From positions 1 to 47,718 of the forward strand of contig JACPFM010000207.1 of assembly GCA_016182965.1 (NCBI GenBank): a stretch of 47,718 bases of DNA, given 5' to 3'. This stretch comes from Deltaproteobacteria bacterium. Lineage in GTDB: Bacteria; Myxococcota_A; Polyangia; Polyangiales; JADJMO01. The position numbers were made by a program, and so were the translations under genes. Positions within the stretch are counted from its first letter, which is position 1, and each line of letters starts with the position of its first letter. The notes beneath the pieces were generated by a model. The model saw only the letters and a list, made by a program, of their open reading frames with translations. It was not told where the DNA came from and did not search any database. This document shows positions 10,001-19,833 of the stretch, piece by piece.

Positions 10001-10834
10001 GTAGCCATACTCGGGATGGCCCACGACGGACACGCGGGCCTGTTCGCGCGGGCTACCGTCCTCGCGCAAGACGCGACCGCGAATGCCCGATGCCAGCTCG
10101 GGCGGGATGCTGTTGGCAACGACACCCATCTGCACCGCCGTCGGCCCCTCGACGATGTGCCGCACGACGTCGAAGAACCGCGTCGGCCTGCCCGGATCGA
10201 GCGGCGGCGCGTCGAGGCGGCCGATCGGGACGCAGGCGTTCACGGGCTCCGTCAGCTCGAGCCTCGCGGTGGTGGAGCCAAGCGCTGCATCGCCGTCCTC
10301 GACGCGGAACAGCAGCTCGTCCGCCCGCACGAGCTCTTCGATCGAACGACCCGATTCGCATCCGGCAAAGACGTACTGCGGCGGCTCCACGAGATCGAAA
10401 CGCTTTGGCTTCTTGCCGGGCTGGCGGAAGTCGGTCACAGGCACGCCGGCGACGCCCGCGGAGTACGTGCAGCGATCGACGACCTGACCACCCAATGACA
10501 GCGTCAGCGTCGCGGTGCCCGACCCGGCACCTCCACTGTCGACCTGTGCCACGGAAGGCAGCAAGAACACGATCGGGTGCGGCAACAGCCTGTGGCCGTC
10601 GAACCACTCCGCGTCGTTCGCTCCGGGCCGCGCGGGGGTCCAGGACGCGATGAGCACTGGGTTCGAGCACGTTTCGATCGCCTGGGTGATCTTCCCGAGC
10701 GGCTCGTCGCGCCGATCATCGGCGCACGCCACGCCCACGACCATGACGGTCAGGAGTCGGACGAAGTGCGCCCCCCCCCACCTCATGCGCGCAACAAGCC
10801 TGCCCGTTCGGTTGCCCGCCTCGAGAGCCCGCAT
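4016..10834 (-). CDS. Giant teneurin-like RHS/YD-repeat secreted protein with variable C-terminal tip
   Basis: The product has 2272 residues from the ATG at 10834, chosen over an upstream ATG (10903) because GGGGAAAGGG lies 7 bases before it. Residues 1-37 form an export signal ending in VVGVAC, a lipobox-like Cys37 with Gly rather than Leu/Val at -3. Domains in order: a carboxypeptidase-regulatory-like beta sandwich at about 250-320 (IRGRVLREDG, DGVFDLVVRGG), a Cys-rich insert at about 455-475 (QCTKDLDC, GTCTSGTC), NHL/beta-propeller-like repeats at about 860-1180 (DGTVYIASAGEIRKVDP), YD repeats at about 1200-2100 (YDSRGRVETI, YDAFGRPESV), and the RHS closing motif at 2130-2165 (GRWTAKDPSG, NLVAYAHNDPVNLVDFKG). 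The last 107 residues (4019-4339) are hydrophobic and Gly-rich, with no recognised toxin motif. GC falls from ~67% to ~55-57% inside the closing motif. A 4-bp overlap joins it to the small membrane gene. RHS shells encapsulate toxins in known systems; that role here is inferred. Confidence 0.9.
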   Translation of the reverse strand: MRALEAGNRTGRLVARMRWGGAHFVRLLTVMVVGVACADDRRDEPLGKITQAIETCSNPVLIASWTPARPGANDAEWFDGHRLLPHPIVFLLPSVAQVDSGGAGSGTATLTLSLGGQVVDRCTYSAGVAGVPVTDFRQPGKKPKRFDLVEPPQYVFAGCESGRSIEELVRADELLFRVEDGDAALGSTTARLELTEPVNACVPIGRLDAPPLDPGRPTRFFDVVRHIVEGPTAVQMGVVANSIPPELASGIRGRVLREDGSPREQARVSVVGHPEYGYTFTRPDGVFDLVVRGGGQLAYEVTASGLLPVSRIVDVPIGGYAFPGDVIPIHTAGCRFWTRGAGAQFVYGDLVKDKDGNRRGAMYLPSGLSASAGSTALDDMCISITERSSGPLGLESMPAALNPQSAYTYAVSFTVAGHESDRIDLTAGVCGGSDFPCRTPVYYVHNFIEDRRVIQCTKDLDCSAVDGTCTSGTCRSKMPRFPVGSFVPTGSLDEDAKLWGASTTGRVIKLLGVDSAGLARVDADGGGEDDAGKLAGLGIYTEELHTLGRMMTTKPPAASKPIFEPGAEVWRVPVSHFSSYDSNMGQLWPTKPGFPAARQPLVAVEGRPRCARGSVIECENAVLGESIPLNGAPFSLVYRSDRADGYRVPYSTLIPIAPDSEEGVDKLLRVEVQVHVLDVKLPKISISGAEAYKKKAVPIYWDGKTSAGYPTQGPQRAKVRLAYVYKPTYYGPATFGATGSATPLLSSGGSAGGGASATVRPLITPIPARNEIRLEQRYEITLGTFRSAGLGMGGWSIDKHHTWSNGKILFGSGGEASATDVTAVVARRTQGLGASFGTTPLALTSFGVTSDGILYGNSNYGVVRHAGGATRKLSLACAPALDFRTSLAVARNQVLIDAPGGTKIARNEIFVCAAGSKLYRLRDNGVDDPTCEGPLAGGGSGGAGSGDGGRATDAVIDCSNMIADRGIVYVSEGTRIRRIDVRANYIDRFAGGCTGTSCASVGSAADVAFATDVALKNPIQSMAAAPDGTVYIASAGEIRKVDPTGLLHLIAGGLGGGAPALGSPAIDSAMPGYMRLAVDDHGTLFVGTRLLDDLARNAIYTLKRDGIIRAFAQSAKKAGFRDGAPAANLWMSVVALAFTQDKDGDVLLAAGDIVTGSDPLSAVAGLVELRAPIGWSAEQVVHGDEIYVAQDGRHVQTLDATTGQTKWTFVYSTDGMPKLVAIRDASGNETRLLRDTTSGRVTRIIGPFAADGAPLGTVGVTELEYSGDRLIGVRRAPFEKYQLDYAPGTELLTMFAEPGLSPGGLLCGGAGSGAHCMTYDSDGRLLSDTAPHGLGSTTLLREQLLDGWRMTLTSALGRSRVYEDRFVDQKSGPIDAGTHYRTITAPDGAKTTISIPSSGVEEIATSSGTKTFVERLPDPRFGMQLPVGSTTVVLPSGKTRVVKLERMGIKPSPMASPSEITEQTEKVTLLSADGKGKDPVASGTFTRTLTKGAGGTWTHEVTSATTPPRKMLVSVDDKGRIVKVSYPGWLVDGTSELAEVRIGYDSRGRVETIAQGSGAAERVVTRTYDAVGVVSSVSANSPTPFATWFTSHDGVGRVLSQTLPGGAVVGTTFDPRGNVQTVMPPGRPSHVFTWTALDQVDSYTPPPPSSTAGSTGPSLSYRWNAEAGLEKVLFADPLAGDALQLQLGYDAFGRPESVLDGLSADTSFKATYDPATRMLSKLEWPLGAPSASLAFEYDGELLTRSTWSGSTWSPTATALEVRRDYDALFRLSALSAAGATTSFLYDADGLPTTIGDMVRTYRPGTTLLASTSLGVVTETFDHNGFGELRKQSAKAGSVGLLTIDYEPTGGSPRDKLGRIVIRDETIGKVGGGEETRRFKYEYDSAGRLSRVYEGTPSGAVSLKVEYLYDHGVPGNGNRTAKKIYATDGATVAKTESGLYDDQDRLTSYDGASYTYFATGEVKTKTDATGTTRYAWNARGSLLRVELPGGKAIDYLVDPLGRRVGKKVDGVLTKQWVWDGLLRVVGEVDVATGQTTAFVYGRHPNVPEYAVRDVGGVKQRYRIVTDHLGSVRLVVAATTGQIVKRIDYDEFGNVTNDTPTSGWSELPFGFAGGLYDRDTKLVRFGARDYDGQLGRWTAKDPSGFSDGSNLVAYAHNDPVNLVDFKGMGAEVVTLTLLPQIALGAITGALFEVGREIGVDRGRPLGEVFDLKQIGIAAAIGAGLGGATAPFFAVPETWITKSPFVGLISGYAIGRLQTATGKTGCAFSIGPDSE

Positions 10835-11085
10835 CGCAGTTCCCTTTCCCCGCGGATTGGTCGCGCTCTGGTCGAGTGGTAGCGAGCGGACGCGGGGGTT
10901 CAACGCTCGAGTGGCGGAGCCGCGAAATTAGGTGCGAGCGAGGTGCACCATGGCGGCACGGTCGCTACGGCGTTGTCACGCTCACGACCAACGCTCGGCC
11001 TAGGCCCGCGTCGTCCGGCAAGCAGCGCGGTCGTGCGGCTGCGCGTGAGCTCGGCGGCAACCTCGATGCCGAAAGCCGGGGATCC

Positions 11086-13260
11086 TCAGAGCTGCAGCGC
11101 GATCTCGGTCGCGCCGGCCGGCACGATCATCCCGGTGAGCGCGCCGTAGATCGGGAAGGTGGCGAGCGGCTGGCCGTTCGCGCGGGCGCGGTGGGTCGAC
11201 AGGTGGTTGACGGCGACCGTCAACGGACACCGCGCGCCCGTCTGCACGCGCAGGCGCACGTGGGGGTCGCCCGGCGCGGCCTGCACGTCGACGACCCGGG
11301 CGTCGCGGCATCCATCCGTGATCGTCGGAACGCCCGCGGTCGCCGCGTCGTCGGAGACGATCCACGCGACCTCGTGGAGAGCCTTGTCGAGCGCCGGCTG
11401 CGCGCGCAGCCGCGCGGCGAGCGCCTCGAAGGACGCGACCCCCTCGAGCCGCCCGCTGAACCACGCCGGGCCCGCGGTGGCACCCGGCTTCATCACCAGC
11501 AAGAGGCCTCGGGGATCGCCGGGCGGCAGCGGCACGACGATCGCGCGGACGTCGTAGAGGCGGCCGAGCAGGCGCGCCTCCTCGCGGCGCGGATCGATCT
11601 GCACCGTCGTCTGCAGGCTGTCGTACGGCACGCCGGCGGCGGCCGAGACCAGCTGGACGAAGCGCCGCGGCGGGTAGCCGTAGCCGTCGAGCGACGAGAG
11701 GTCCGCGGCCAGCGCGGTGTTCGGACCGAACGATCCGATCGAGAGCTGCAGCGAAGCGCGCGTCAGCGGCGACGCGAGCTCCGGCGCGCGGGCGAGCACC
11801 TCGGCCCGGAGCTTCGCCGGCGCATGCACGAGGGAGTCCGCAGAGAGGAACGGGAGCAGGCGCTCGCCGAAGGCGGCGATCGAGAGCGCCGAAAGCAGCG
11901 CGAGCGCGCCGACGCGCGTGAAGGGGAGGCGCAGGCGGATCGCGATCACGATCGCGATGGCGGCCGACCAGCCGAGCAGCTCACGCACCCACGGCGGCAG
12001 GGGCGCGGCGAGCAGCGGCGCGATCACGAGCGGCAGAAAGCGAAGGGCGCGCCGCGAAGGCGCCCGGTCGCGCGCGGCGGCGAGGGCAGCGAACGTCACG
12101 ATCGGCAGCGCGATGGCGAACGGGAGGATCGCCCGCTGGGGGACCCGGAACGCCGCGACCAGCGGGAGCTTCACGAAGAGCGTCGAGAACGGCGGCACGT
12201 CCATCGAGACGAGCAGCGGCACGAGCAACGCCCACGCGAGCGCCAGCGCGAGGCCGCGCGCGCGCCGGAAGGGCACGATCGCGAGCAGCGCGAGGAGCGG
12301 ACCGAAGGCATAGTGCGTCTCGTGATCGAGCTGCGCCGGGCGACCGCTGCCGATCAGCTGCGGTGACCACGCGAGACACGAGAGCCAGTCGCGCGGGTGG
12401 GCCAGGATCCAACGGAACCCGCGGACGTCGCCGGCGCTGCGTGTGGCGTCCGGACCGAGCAGATAGGAGAGCATCGCCGAGAGCTTCGGCCACGAAATCG
12501 CGAGCGCGAGGAGCGCGACGACCAACGGTACGAGGCACGCCGCCGTCGCTTCACGCGGGCGCCCGTCGATCGCCGACACCGCGAGCACGATCGGCCACCC
12601 GAACAGCGCCGCGTAGACGATCGTCTGGAACCCGTGCGACTGGAACGTGTGCAGCAGCGCGAGGAACGCGACGAGCAGGAGCACCATGCTCGATCGGCCC
12701 GCGCGACTCGCCGCGACGAGCGACAGCGGCGCGACGAACGCGAACAGCCCCCACACCAGGTTCAAGTGGCCGTACGACAGCCGGAAGCCGAGCGCCGGGA
12801 GGAAGGCGAACGCGATCGCCAGCGGCACCGAGAGCGCGAGAGGCCGCGCGGAGCGGTCACGTCGGTCCCGCCGCGGCTGGCGGGCTGGTAGGACGGCCGC
12901 GAGATCGAGGGACGCGGTCGCGCCCAGTACGCCGAAGCACACTTGCGTCACGATCACCGCGAAGTCGAAGGTGGCGATGGCGCTGCCCGAGAGCCGCGCG
13001 CCGAGCACGAAGCTCGGGGCGGCGCCGTAGACGCCGGTGAGCGCGACGCCTCCGAACGCACCGGGCGCGCTGGAGATCGCGTGCCAATCGCCGTGGTTCC
13101 GCACCAGATCGCGGAGGAGCAGGAAGTAGAGCGTCGCGTCGTGGTTCGACAGCAGGTCGCCGCGCCAACCGAGGGCGGCGACCCACGCCAGCGCCACGAG
13201 TGCGGCGGTCACGAGCACCAACGCGAGATCGCGCGCCTCGTCTCTCGGCCGGAGGACCAC
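11086..13260 (-). CDS. Large polytopic membrane protein, YfhO / GT-C glycosyltransferase-like
   Basis: The product has 724 residues. At least ten hydrophobic segments cover residues 10-480. The first loop (about 35-70) holds acidic residues (GDLLSNHDATLYF), as is usual near the catalytic face of GT-C enzymes. The C-terminal ~220 residues are soluble and end in a small beta domain (VAVNHLSTHRARANGQPLATFPIYGALTGMIVPAGATEIAL) resembling the closing domain of YfhO-type proteins. A role in moving lipid-linked sugars onto glycans or wall polymers is plausible from the fold class, but substrate and activity cannot be read. The next gene on the same strand (13334-14860) is also GT-C-like, 73 bp upstream, so they may be co-transcribed. 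No signal peptide beyond the first helix is seen. Confidence 0.85.
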   Translation of the reverse strand: MVLRPRDEARDLALVLVTAALVALAWVAALGWRGDLLSNHDATLYFLLLRDLVRNHGDWHAISSAPGAFGGVALTGVYGAAPSFVLGARLSGSAIATFDFAVIVTQVCFGVLGATASLDLAAVLPARQPRRDRRDRSARPLALSVPLAIAFAFLPALGFRLSYGHLNLVWGLFAFVAPLSLVAASRAGRSSMVLLLVAFLALLHTFQSHGFQTIVYAALFGWPIVLAVSAIDGRPREATAACLVPLVVALLALAISWPKLSAMLSYLLGPDATRSAGDVRGFRWILAHPRDWLSCLAWSPQLIGSGRPAQLDHETHYAFGPLLALLAIVPFRRARGLALALAWALLVPLLVSMDVPPFSTLFVKLPLVAAFRVPQRAILPFAIALPIVTFAALAAARDRAPSRRALRFLPLVIAPLLAAPLPPWVRELLGWSAAIAIVIAIRLRLPFTRVGALALLSALSIAAFGERLLPFLSADSLVHAPAKLRAEVLARAPELASPLTRASLQLSIGSFGPNTALAADLSSLDGYGYPPRRFVQLVSAAAGVPYDSLQTTVQIDPRREEARLLGRLYDVRAIVVPLPPGDPRGLLLVMKPGATAGPAWFSGRLEGVASFEALAARLRAQPALDKALHEVAWIVSDDAATAGVPTITDGCRDARVVDVQAAPGDPHVRLRVQTGARCPLTVAVNHLSTHRARANGQPLATFPIYGALTGMIVPAGATEIALQL

Positions 13261-13333
13261 GGCACCGAGTCTACGCGAGCCGCTCGGCGGACGATCGACA
13301 ACGTCCGCCCTCGTCGACCGTCCGTCACGAACC

Positions 13334-14860
13334 TCAGTGACGATGCTCGTATAGACGCGACGACCCCTGCTCGCAGACGAGCGTGCTGCGCACGATCCCG
13401 CGGCCGAGCAGGGCGGCGTCGGCGAGGTACGGCACGCCGTCGCGCGTGCGCAGCTTCGGACCGTGCACGAAGAAGTAGTCGACCCCCGCCCCCATGCGAT
13501 CGTAGTCGAACCACTCCGGGTGCTCCTCGAGCCCGAGGATGGTGTTCTGGAAGGGCGGCACGCGATACTGCACCGGCGTCGACGGCCCGCTCATGACCAT
13601 GAGGTGGTTCATCACCGGTCCCCCGTTCAACGCGGTGTGATAGTTATCGACGTGCAGAAACAGCGGGTAGCGAACGATCCGCGAGTAGGTCTGCGGTGCG
13701 AGACCGACCAGCTTCGAGCGCGGTCGTGCGCGTGAGAGGCACGCCATGGCGCCGCGCGCCTCGTCGTCGAACGCGCGGAACACCAGCACGGCGTTGCCGA
13801 CGACCATCGCCACCAGGGCGATCTGCGCTACCGCCACGACCGCGGGCATTCGCGGTCGTTTGGAGACGCACATGAGCGCGAAGAGGAACGCGAACGGCAG
13901 CGCGCGCGAGTGGAAGAACAGCACACCGAACGCGGAGTGGGGCGCGATCCAGTAGGCGGCGAACATGAAGGCTGAAAGACCGCCCCACCGCAAGAGGCGT
14001 CGCCGGTCGCCGGCGTCCCACGCGCCCCACGCCGACAGGGCGACCACCCCGACGAACACGAAGACGAGGCCCCACTCGAGCTCGGGCGCGAACGACGTGA
14101 AGCCGACCGCCGCGAAGAAGCGCGCGCGAAGGTCGAGCGACATCGTGGGCGGCGCGCTCCGCAGCCCTGCGAGGGCGCTCCACGTGCGCAGGTGGCGGTC
14201 GTAGAGCACGATGACGATGACCGGCATGACCAGCGCCGTCGAGGCCGCGAGCATCCGCCGCGCGCGCTCGCGGATGGGCGTCGACCCCGTGAGGAGAATC
14301 CACCCCGACCATGCGACGAACAGCGCCCAGGCGATCGGATGGGAGAACACGAGACCGATCGACGCGAGGTGCAGCCACAGCAACGACCGTCGCGAGCCGT
14401 CGCGCTCGAAGCGGAGGACCAGTACGAGCGCGAGCAACGCCAGATGCGTGGCGATGATGAAGGGGACGAGACCGACGAAGAACGAGAATCCATAGAGCAG
14501 GGCCGCCCCGAGGACGGCCGCGCGCGGCTCGGCGCCCTCGTGCCTTGCGAGCAGCCAGATGGCGAGCGGTTGGAGGCACAGCCCGACGGCGACCACCGAC
14601 TTCGCCGCGAGCTCCAGCGGCAACGCGGCGGACAGGATGAGCGTCGGCGCGTAGAAGGACAGCCAATACGGCTGGAAGAGGTGGGTCTCGTAGGTTGCGC
14701 GGAACGCCGTCGGATCGGTGAAGGCCTCCCTCAGCGCGCGCACGAGCGACAGGTGCGTCGGATAGTCGATCCCCGGCACCAGCCGCGCGACGACCAGCGG
14801 CAGCGTCGCGAGCACGGCCACGGCCGCGACGGAGGCCGCGACGCGTCGCGAGGGGACCAT
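13334..14860 (-). CDS. Polytopic membrane protein with C-terminal soluble domain, GT-C-like, unrecognised
   Basis: The product has 508 residues. It begins with a membrane helix at about 8-27, followed by a loop containing GIDYPTHLSLVRALREAF, then roughly nine further helices to about residue 355. The last ~130 residues are soluble (IVRYPLFLHVDNYHTALNGG, FDYDRMGAGVDYFFVHG, SRLYEHRH). An early acidic loop followed by many helices is the general GT-C plan, but no family-defining motif is clear to me and no substrate can be proposed. Together with the 724-residue protein next to it and a third polytopic gene at 19834, it forms a local group of large membrane proteins. No good ribosome-binding site precedes the ATG. 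Confidence 0.82.
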   Translation of the reverse strand: MVPSRRVAASVAAVAVLATLPLVVARLVPGIDYPTHLSLVRALREAFTDPTAFRATYETHLFQPYWLSFYAPTLILSAALPLELAAKSVVAVGLCLQPLAIWLLARHEGAEPRAAVLGAALLYGFSFFVGLVPFIIATHLALLALVLVLRFERDGSRRSLLWLHLASIGLVFSHPIAWALFVAWSGWILLTGSTPIRERARRMLAASTALVMPVIVIVLYDRHLRTWSALAGLRSAPPTMSLDLRARFFAAVGFTSFAPELEWGLVFVFVGVVALSAWGAWDAGDRRRLLRWGGLSAFMFAAYWIAPHSAFGVLFFHSRALPFAFLFALMCVSKRPRMPAVVAVAQIALVAMVVGNAVLVFRAFDDEARGAMACLSRARPRSKLVGLAPQTYSRIVRYPLFLHVDNYHTALNGGPVMNHLMVMSGPSTPVQYRVPPFQNTILGLEEHPEWFDYDRMGAGVDYFFVHGPKLRTRDGVPYLADAALLGRGIVRSTLVCEQGSSRLYEHRH

Positions 14861-14917
14861 GGCGCGACTATGCCAGCGTCCGCGACGCCGCGCGCGTCAA
14901 AGTGACGGGCGACCCGA

Positions 14918-15910
14918 TCAGGCCGCGAGCTTCGTCCAGTCGAGGAGCGTCGCCTTGTGACGCGCGAGCTTGAACTCGACCGAGGTGCGCTTGCCGATGA
15001 CGTCGCCGCCGATCTCGAAGTTCACCGGGCGGTCGAACTCCATGCGGCACGAGTCGAGGAGCCACTGCGAGTCCTTCGGCAGCGGGTGCTCGCCGCGCCA
15101 CAGCTTGCGGACGTAGCGCGAGCCCTCGAGCGCGGTTGCGGCGTAGATGCGCGCGGCCATGCGGCCCGGGCGGGCATTCGCGAAGGGGAACGCCTTGAAC
15201 CCGAGGCCGAGCTCGTCGATCGTCCCGCAGCCGCACACGCCGAGCGGGCCCTCGTAGAGGAGCGCGCCCGCGCCGCCGTCGTCGACGCGCACCGGCTTGC
15301 CGCTCGCGTCGATGATGAGGGCGTCGGAGCCGGTGTTGTAGAGGCGGACGTTGGTGCGCGGCGAGACGGACATGCGCGGCACCGTCACGCCGAAGAGCGA
15401 GACCATGTACGTGGGGAAGCCGCCGATCCACGACGCCGCCTTGTGCGGCAGCTTGCGCATGATGCGCTGATAGTCGGCGAGGATCTCCGCGTCCCACCCG
15501 GTGCCGGCCCACGGAGACAGCACGCCGTCGACCTCGACGAGCCCGAAGCGACGCGTGGGCCACGGACGCCGGCCGCGGTGGCGCGCGATGCGACGGATCG
15601 CCTGGCTGAACGGCGGCGAGCCCGTCGAGCGGGCCCAGCCGTTTCCGGTGCCGAGCGGCACCAGCCCGATGGTCGGGATGTTGTCGCGATCCCACTCGTT
15701 GAGGAGCGACACGGCGGTTCCGTCACCGCCGCCGGAGAGTATCAACTCGGGATGGCTCGCCTCGGACCTCAGGCGCGCGACGAACGCCTTCGCCTCGTCG
15801 AGGCTGCGCGTCATGGCCAGCGGAACGTCGGGGAGGTGCGCCCGCACCGTGCGCGCGAGGGATTCGGAGCCGCGGCGAGCCTTGAGGTTGATGAGTACTG
15901 CGGTCGACAT
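14918..15910 (-). CDS. Diacylglycerol/sphingosine-kinase-family lipid kinase
   Basis: The product has 330 residues. The N-terminal catalytic domain carries the family nucleotide-binding motif SGGGDGT (59-65) and PLGTGNGWA (85-93), as in DagK/YegS/LCB5 proteins. The C-terminal beta-sandwich holds GTGWDAEIL, VRLYNTGSDALIID and a VDDGGAGALLYEGPLG stretch. These enzymes transfer phosphate from ATP to a lipid hydroxyl at the membrane; the exact lipid cannot be called. It lies between the membrane protein at 13334-14860 (57 bp) and gyrA (90 bp), all on the minus strand. The ATG at 15910 gives the full family start (TAVLINLKARRG). Confidence 0.9.
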   Translation of the reverse strand: MSTAVLINLKARRGSESLARTVRAHLPDVPLAMTRSLDEAKAFVARLRSEASHPELILSGGGDGTAVSLLNEWDRDNIPTIGLVPLGTGNGWARSTGSPPFSQAIRRIARHRGRRPWPTRRFGLVEVDGVLSPWAGTGWDAEILADYQRIMRKLPHKAASWIGGFPTYMVSLFGVTVPRMSVSPRTNVRLYNTGSDALIIDASGKPVRVDDGGAGALLYEGPLGVCGCGTIDELGLGFKAFPFANARPGRMAARIYAATALEGSRYVRKLWRGEHPLPKDSQWLLDSCRMEFDRPVNFEIGGDVIGKRTSVEFKLARHKATLLDWTKLAA

Positions 15911-16000
15911 TCCGAACGGGATCGGTAGCGCCGACGCGACGCCCCGTCCGTCAGGCGATCGTCACGAGTCGTTCGTGGGACGGTCGTCTGGCGACGGCCC

Positions 16001-18733
<2,733 letters not shown>

Positions 18734-19002
18734 CGACAGGGGTCGGACCCTAGTCGTGCGTGCAGGGGTCATCAAGCGACAAAACCCTTCAAATTCCCGC
18801 AGAACCACGCTCCCGGACCGATGCCGGGACGAAGGCGGCGGAAGCGTCCCGCGCGAGGCCGTCGAGAGCGCCGCGGAGCCGCCGAGCCGTTCGGCGAGCC
18901 GAGCGCCCACGCGGCGAGCTTGCCGGACGACGGCCTCCGGGCGAGCTTCCCCGGCGGGGTGGACGATCACGCGCGCGTCCGCGCCCCGGCCGAGGAGTTC
19001 GA

Positions 19003-19545
19003 ATGAACGTGACCCACACCCGCCTCGACGGGGTGCTGCTGATCGAACCGACCGTCTTCGGCGACGTGCGCGGCTTCTTCTTCGAGTCCTGGAGCGAGCG
19101 GAAGTACGGCGCCGCCGGTCTGCAGCGCGCGTGGGTGCAGGACAACGTCTCGCGCTCGGGGCGTGGCGTGGTGCGCGGGCTGCACTTCCAGAACCCGGAG
19201 GCGCAGGCGAAGCTGGTCAGCTGCCTCGACGGCGAGGTCTGGGACGTCGTGGTCGATCTGCGCGTCTCGGCGCCGACATTCGGCCAGTGGGAGGGCTTCT
19301 CGCTGCGCGTCGGCCGGCAACTGTTCGTGCCCGCCGGCTTCGCGCACGGCTTCTGCGTCACCAGCGAGAGCGCGATCGTCCAGTACAAGTGCGACGCCTT
19401 CTGGTCGCCCGAGACCGAGCGCGGCGTCGCGTGGGACGATCCCGATCTGGCGATCGCCTGGCCGGTGAACGATCCGCTGCTCTCGGCGAAGGACCGCGAG
19501 TACCCGCGGCTGCGTGACGTGCCGCGCGAGCACCTCTTCGCCTAG
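19003..19545 (+). CDS. rmlC: dTDP-4-dehydrorhamnose 3,5-epimerase-type sugar epimerase (RmlC family)
   Basis: The product has 180 residues, the usual RmlC size, from the ATG at 19003 with GAGGAG a few bases upstream. An upstream ATG in the same frame adds a non-homologous Arg-rich stretch. Family landmarks appear in order: DVRGFFFESW, WVQDNVSRS, VVRGLHFQNP (catalytic-base His region), AKLVSCLDGEVWDVVVDLR, PTFGQWEGF, LFVPAGFAHGF, VQYKCDAFWSPETE and DDPDLAIAWP. The reaction epimerises the 4-keto sugar nucleotide at C3 and C5 on the way to dTDP-L-rhamnose or related sugars. No rmlA, rmlB or rmlD is in the window, so the exact nucleotide sugar is uncertain. Its TAG stop lies inside the left arm of the palindromic element that follows. 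Confidence 0.93.
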   Translation: MNVTHTRLDGVLLIEPTVFGDVRGFFFESWSERKYGAAGLQRAWVQDNVSRSGRGVVRGLHFQNPEAQAKLVSCLDGEVWDVVVDLRVSAPTFGQWEGFSLRVGRQLFVPAGFAHGFCVTSESAIVQYKCDAFWSPETERGVAWDDPDLAIAWPVNDPLLSAKDREYPRLRDVPREHLFA

Positions 19546-19724
19546 AGCACCGAACGGTTTGAATCCGTCGCGAAACACGTGAGGTTGCGCGAGATTCGCG
19601 TCGCACGGACCGGAGGGCGACGCAGGCGTACTGGCAGTACGTCGAGGAGACCGGAGGGAGTACGACGCGAAGATCGCGCAACATCGCGGGTTGCAGCAGG
19701 CTTCAAACCGTTCGGTGCTCTAGG
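19541..19724. mobile_element. 184-bp nested palindromic element with perfect 23-bp terminal inverted repeats (MITE/REP-like)
   Basis: The outer arms are a perfect 23-bp inverted repeat, 19541-19563 and 19702-19724. Inside lies a 20-bp inverted repeat with two mismatches (19584-19603 and 19663-19682). At the centre is a six-base stem, CGTACT/AGTACG, with loop GGC (19627-19641). A short direct repeat GACCGGAGGG occurs twice in the interior. No protein is encoded convincingly and no flanking target-site duplication is visible. The left arm contains the rmlC stop codon, so the element abuts or overwrites the gene end. It could be a non-autonomous mobile unit, a dispersed REP-type element, or a structured transcript; sequence alone does not decide. 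Confidence 0.75.
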
Positions 19725-19768
19725 GCCGCCTTCGTCACTGGAAGCGTCGGAGGGGCCGTGTCTTCGTA

Positions 19769-19812
19769 GGTCGAAGGTCGAAGGACCGAGACGAGACCTT
19801 CGACCTTCGACC
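19769..19812. promoter_or_regulatory. Perfect 16-bp stem-loop just upstream of a membrane-protein gene
   Basis: GGTCGAAGGTCGAAGG (19769-19784) is the exact reverse complement of 19797-19812, with a 12-base loop (19785-19796). Each arm holds a tandem GGTCGAA motif. It ends 21 bases before the ATG at 19834, so as RNA it would fold in the 5' leader of that gene. It could equally terminate transcription coming from rmlC, or be a protein-binding palindrome. Confidence 0.5.
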
Positions 19813-19833
19813 GCCGGCGTGTACATTGCCTCG

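Noticed and set aside
4637..10498. Long plus-strand open frames (4637-5521, 5945-8179, 8240-10498)
   Set aside because: They mirror the minus-strand RHS gene, are Arg/Ala/Gly/His-rich without domains, and start inside it; typical shadow frames at high GC.
10876..12366. Plus-strand 496-codon frame
   Set aside because: Shadow of the 724-residue membrane protein; Arg/Glu/Gly-rich with no motif.
18734..19002. Possible small gene between gyrA and rmlC
   Set aside because: Open frames are Arg/Ala/Pro-rich without a ribosome-binding site; treated as a divergent promoter region.
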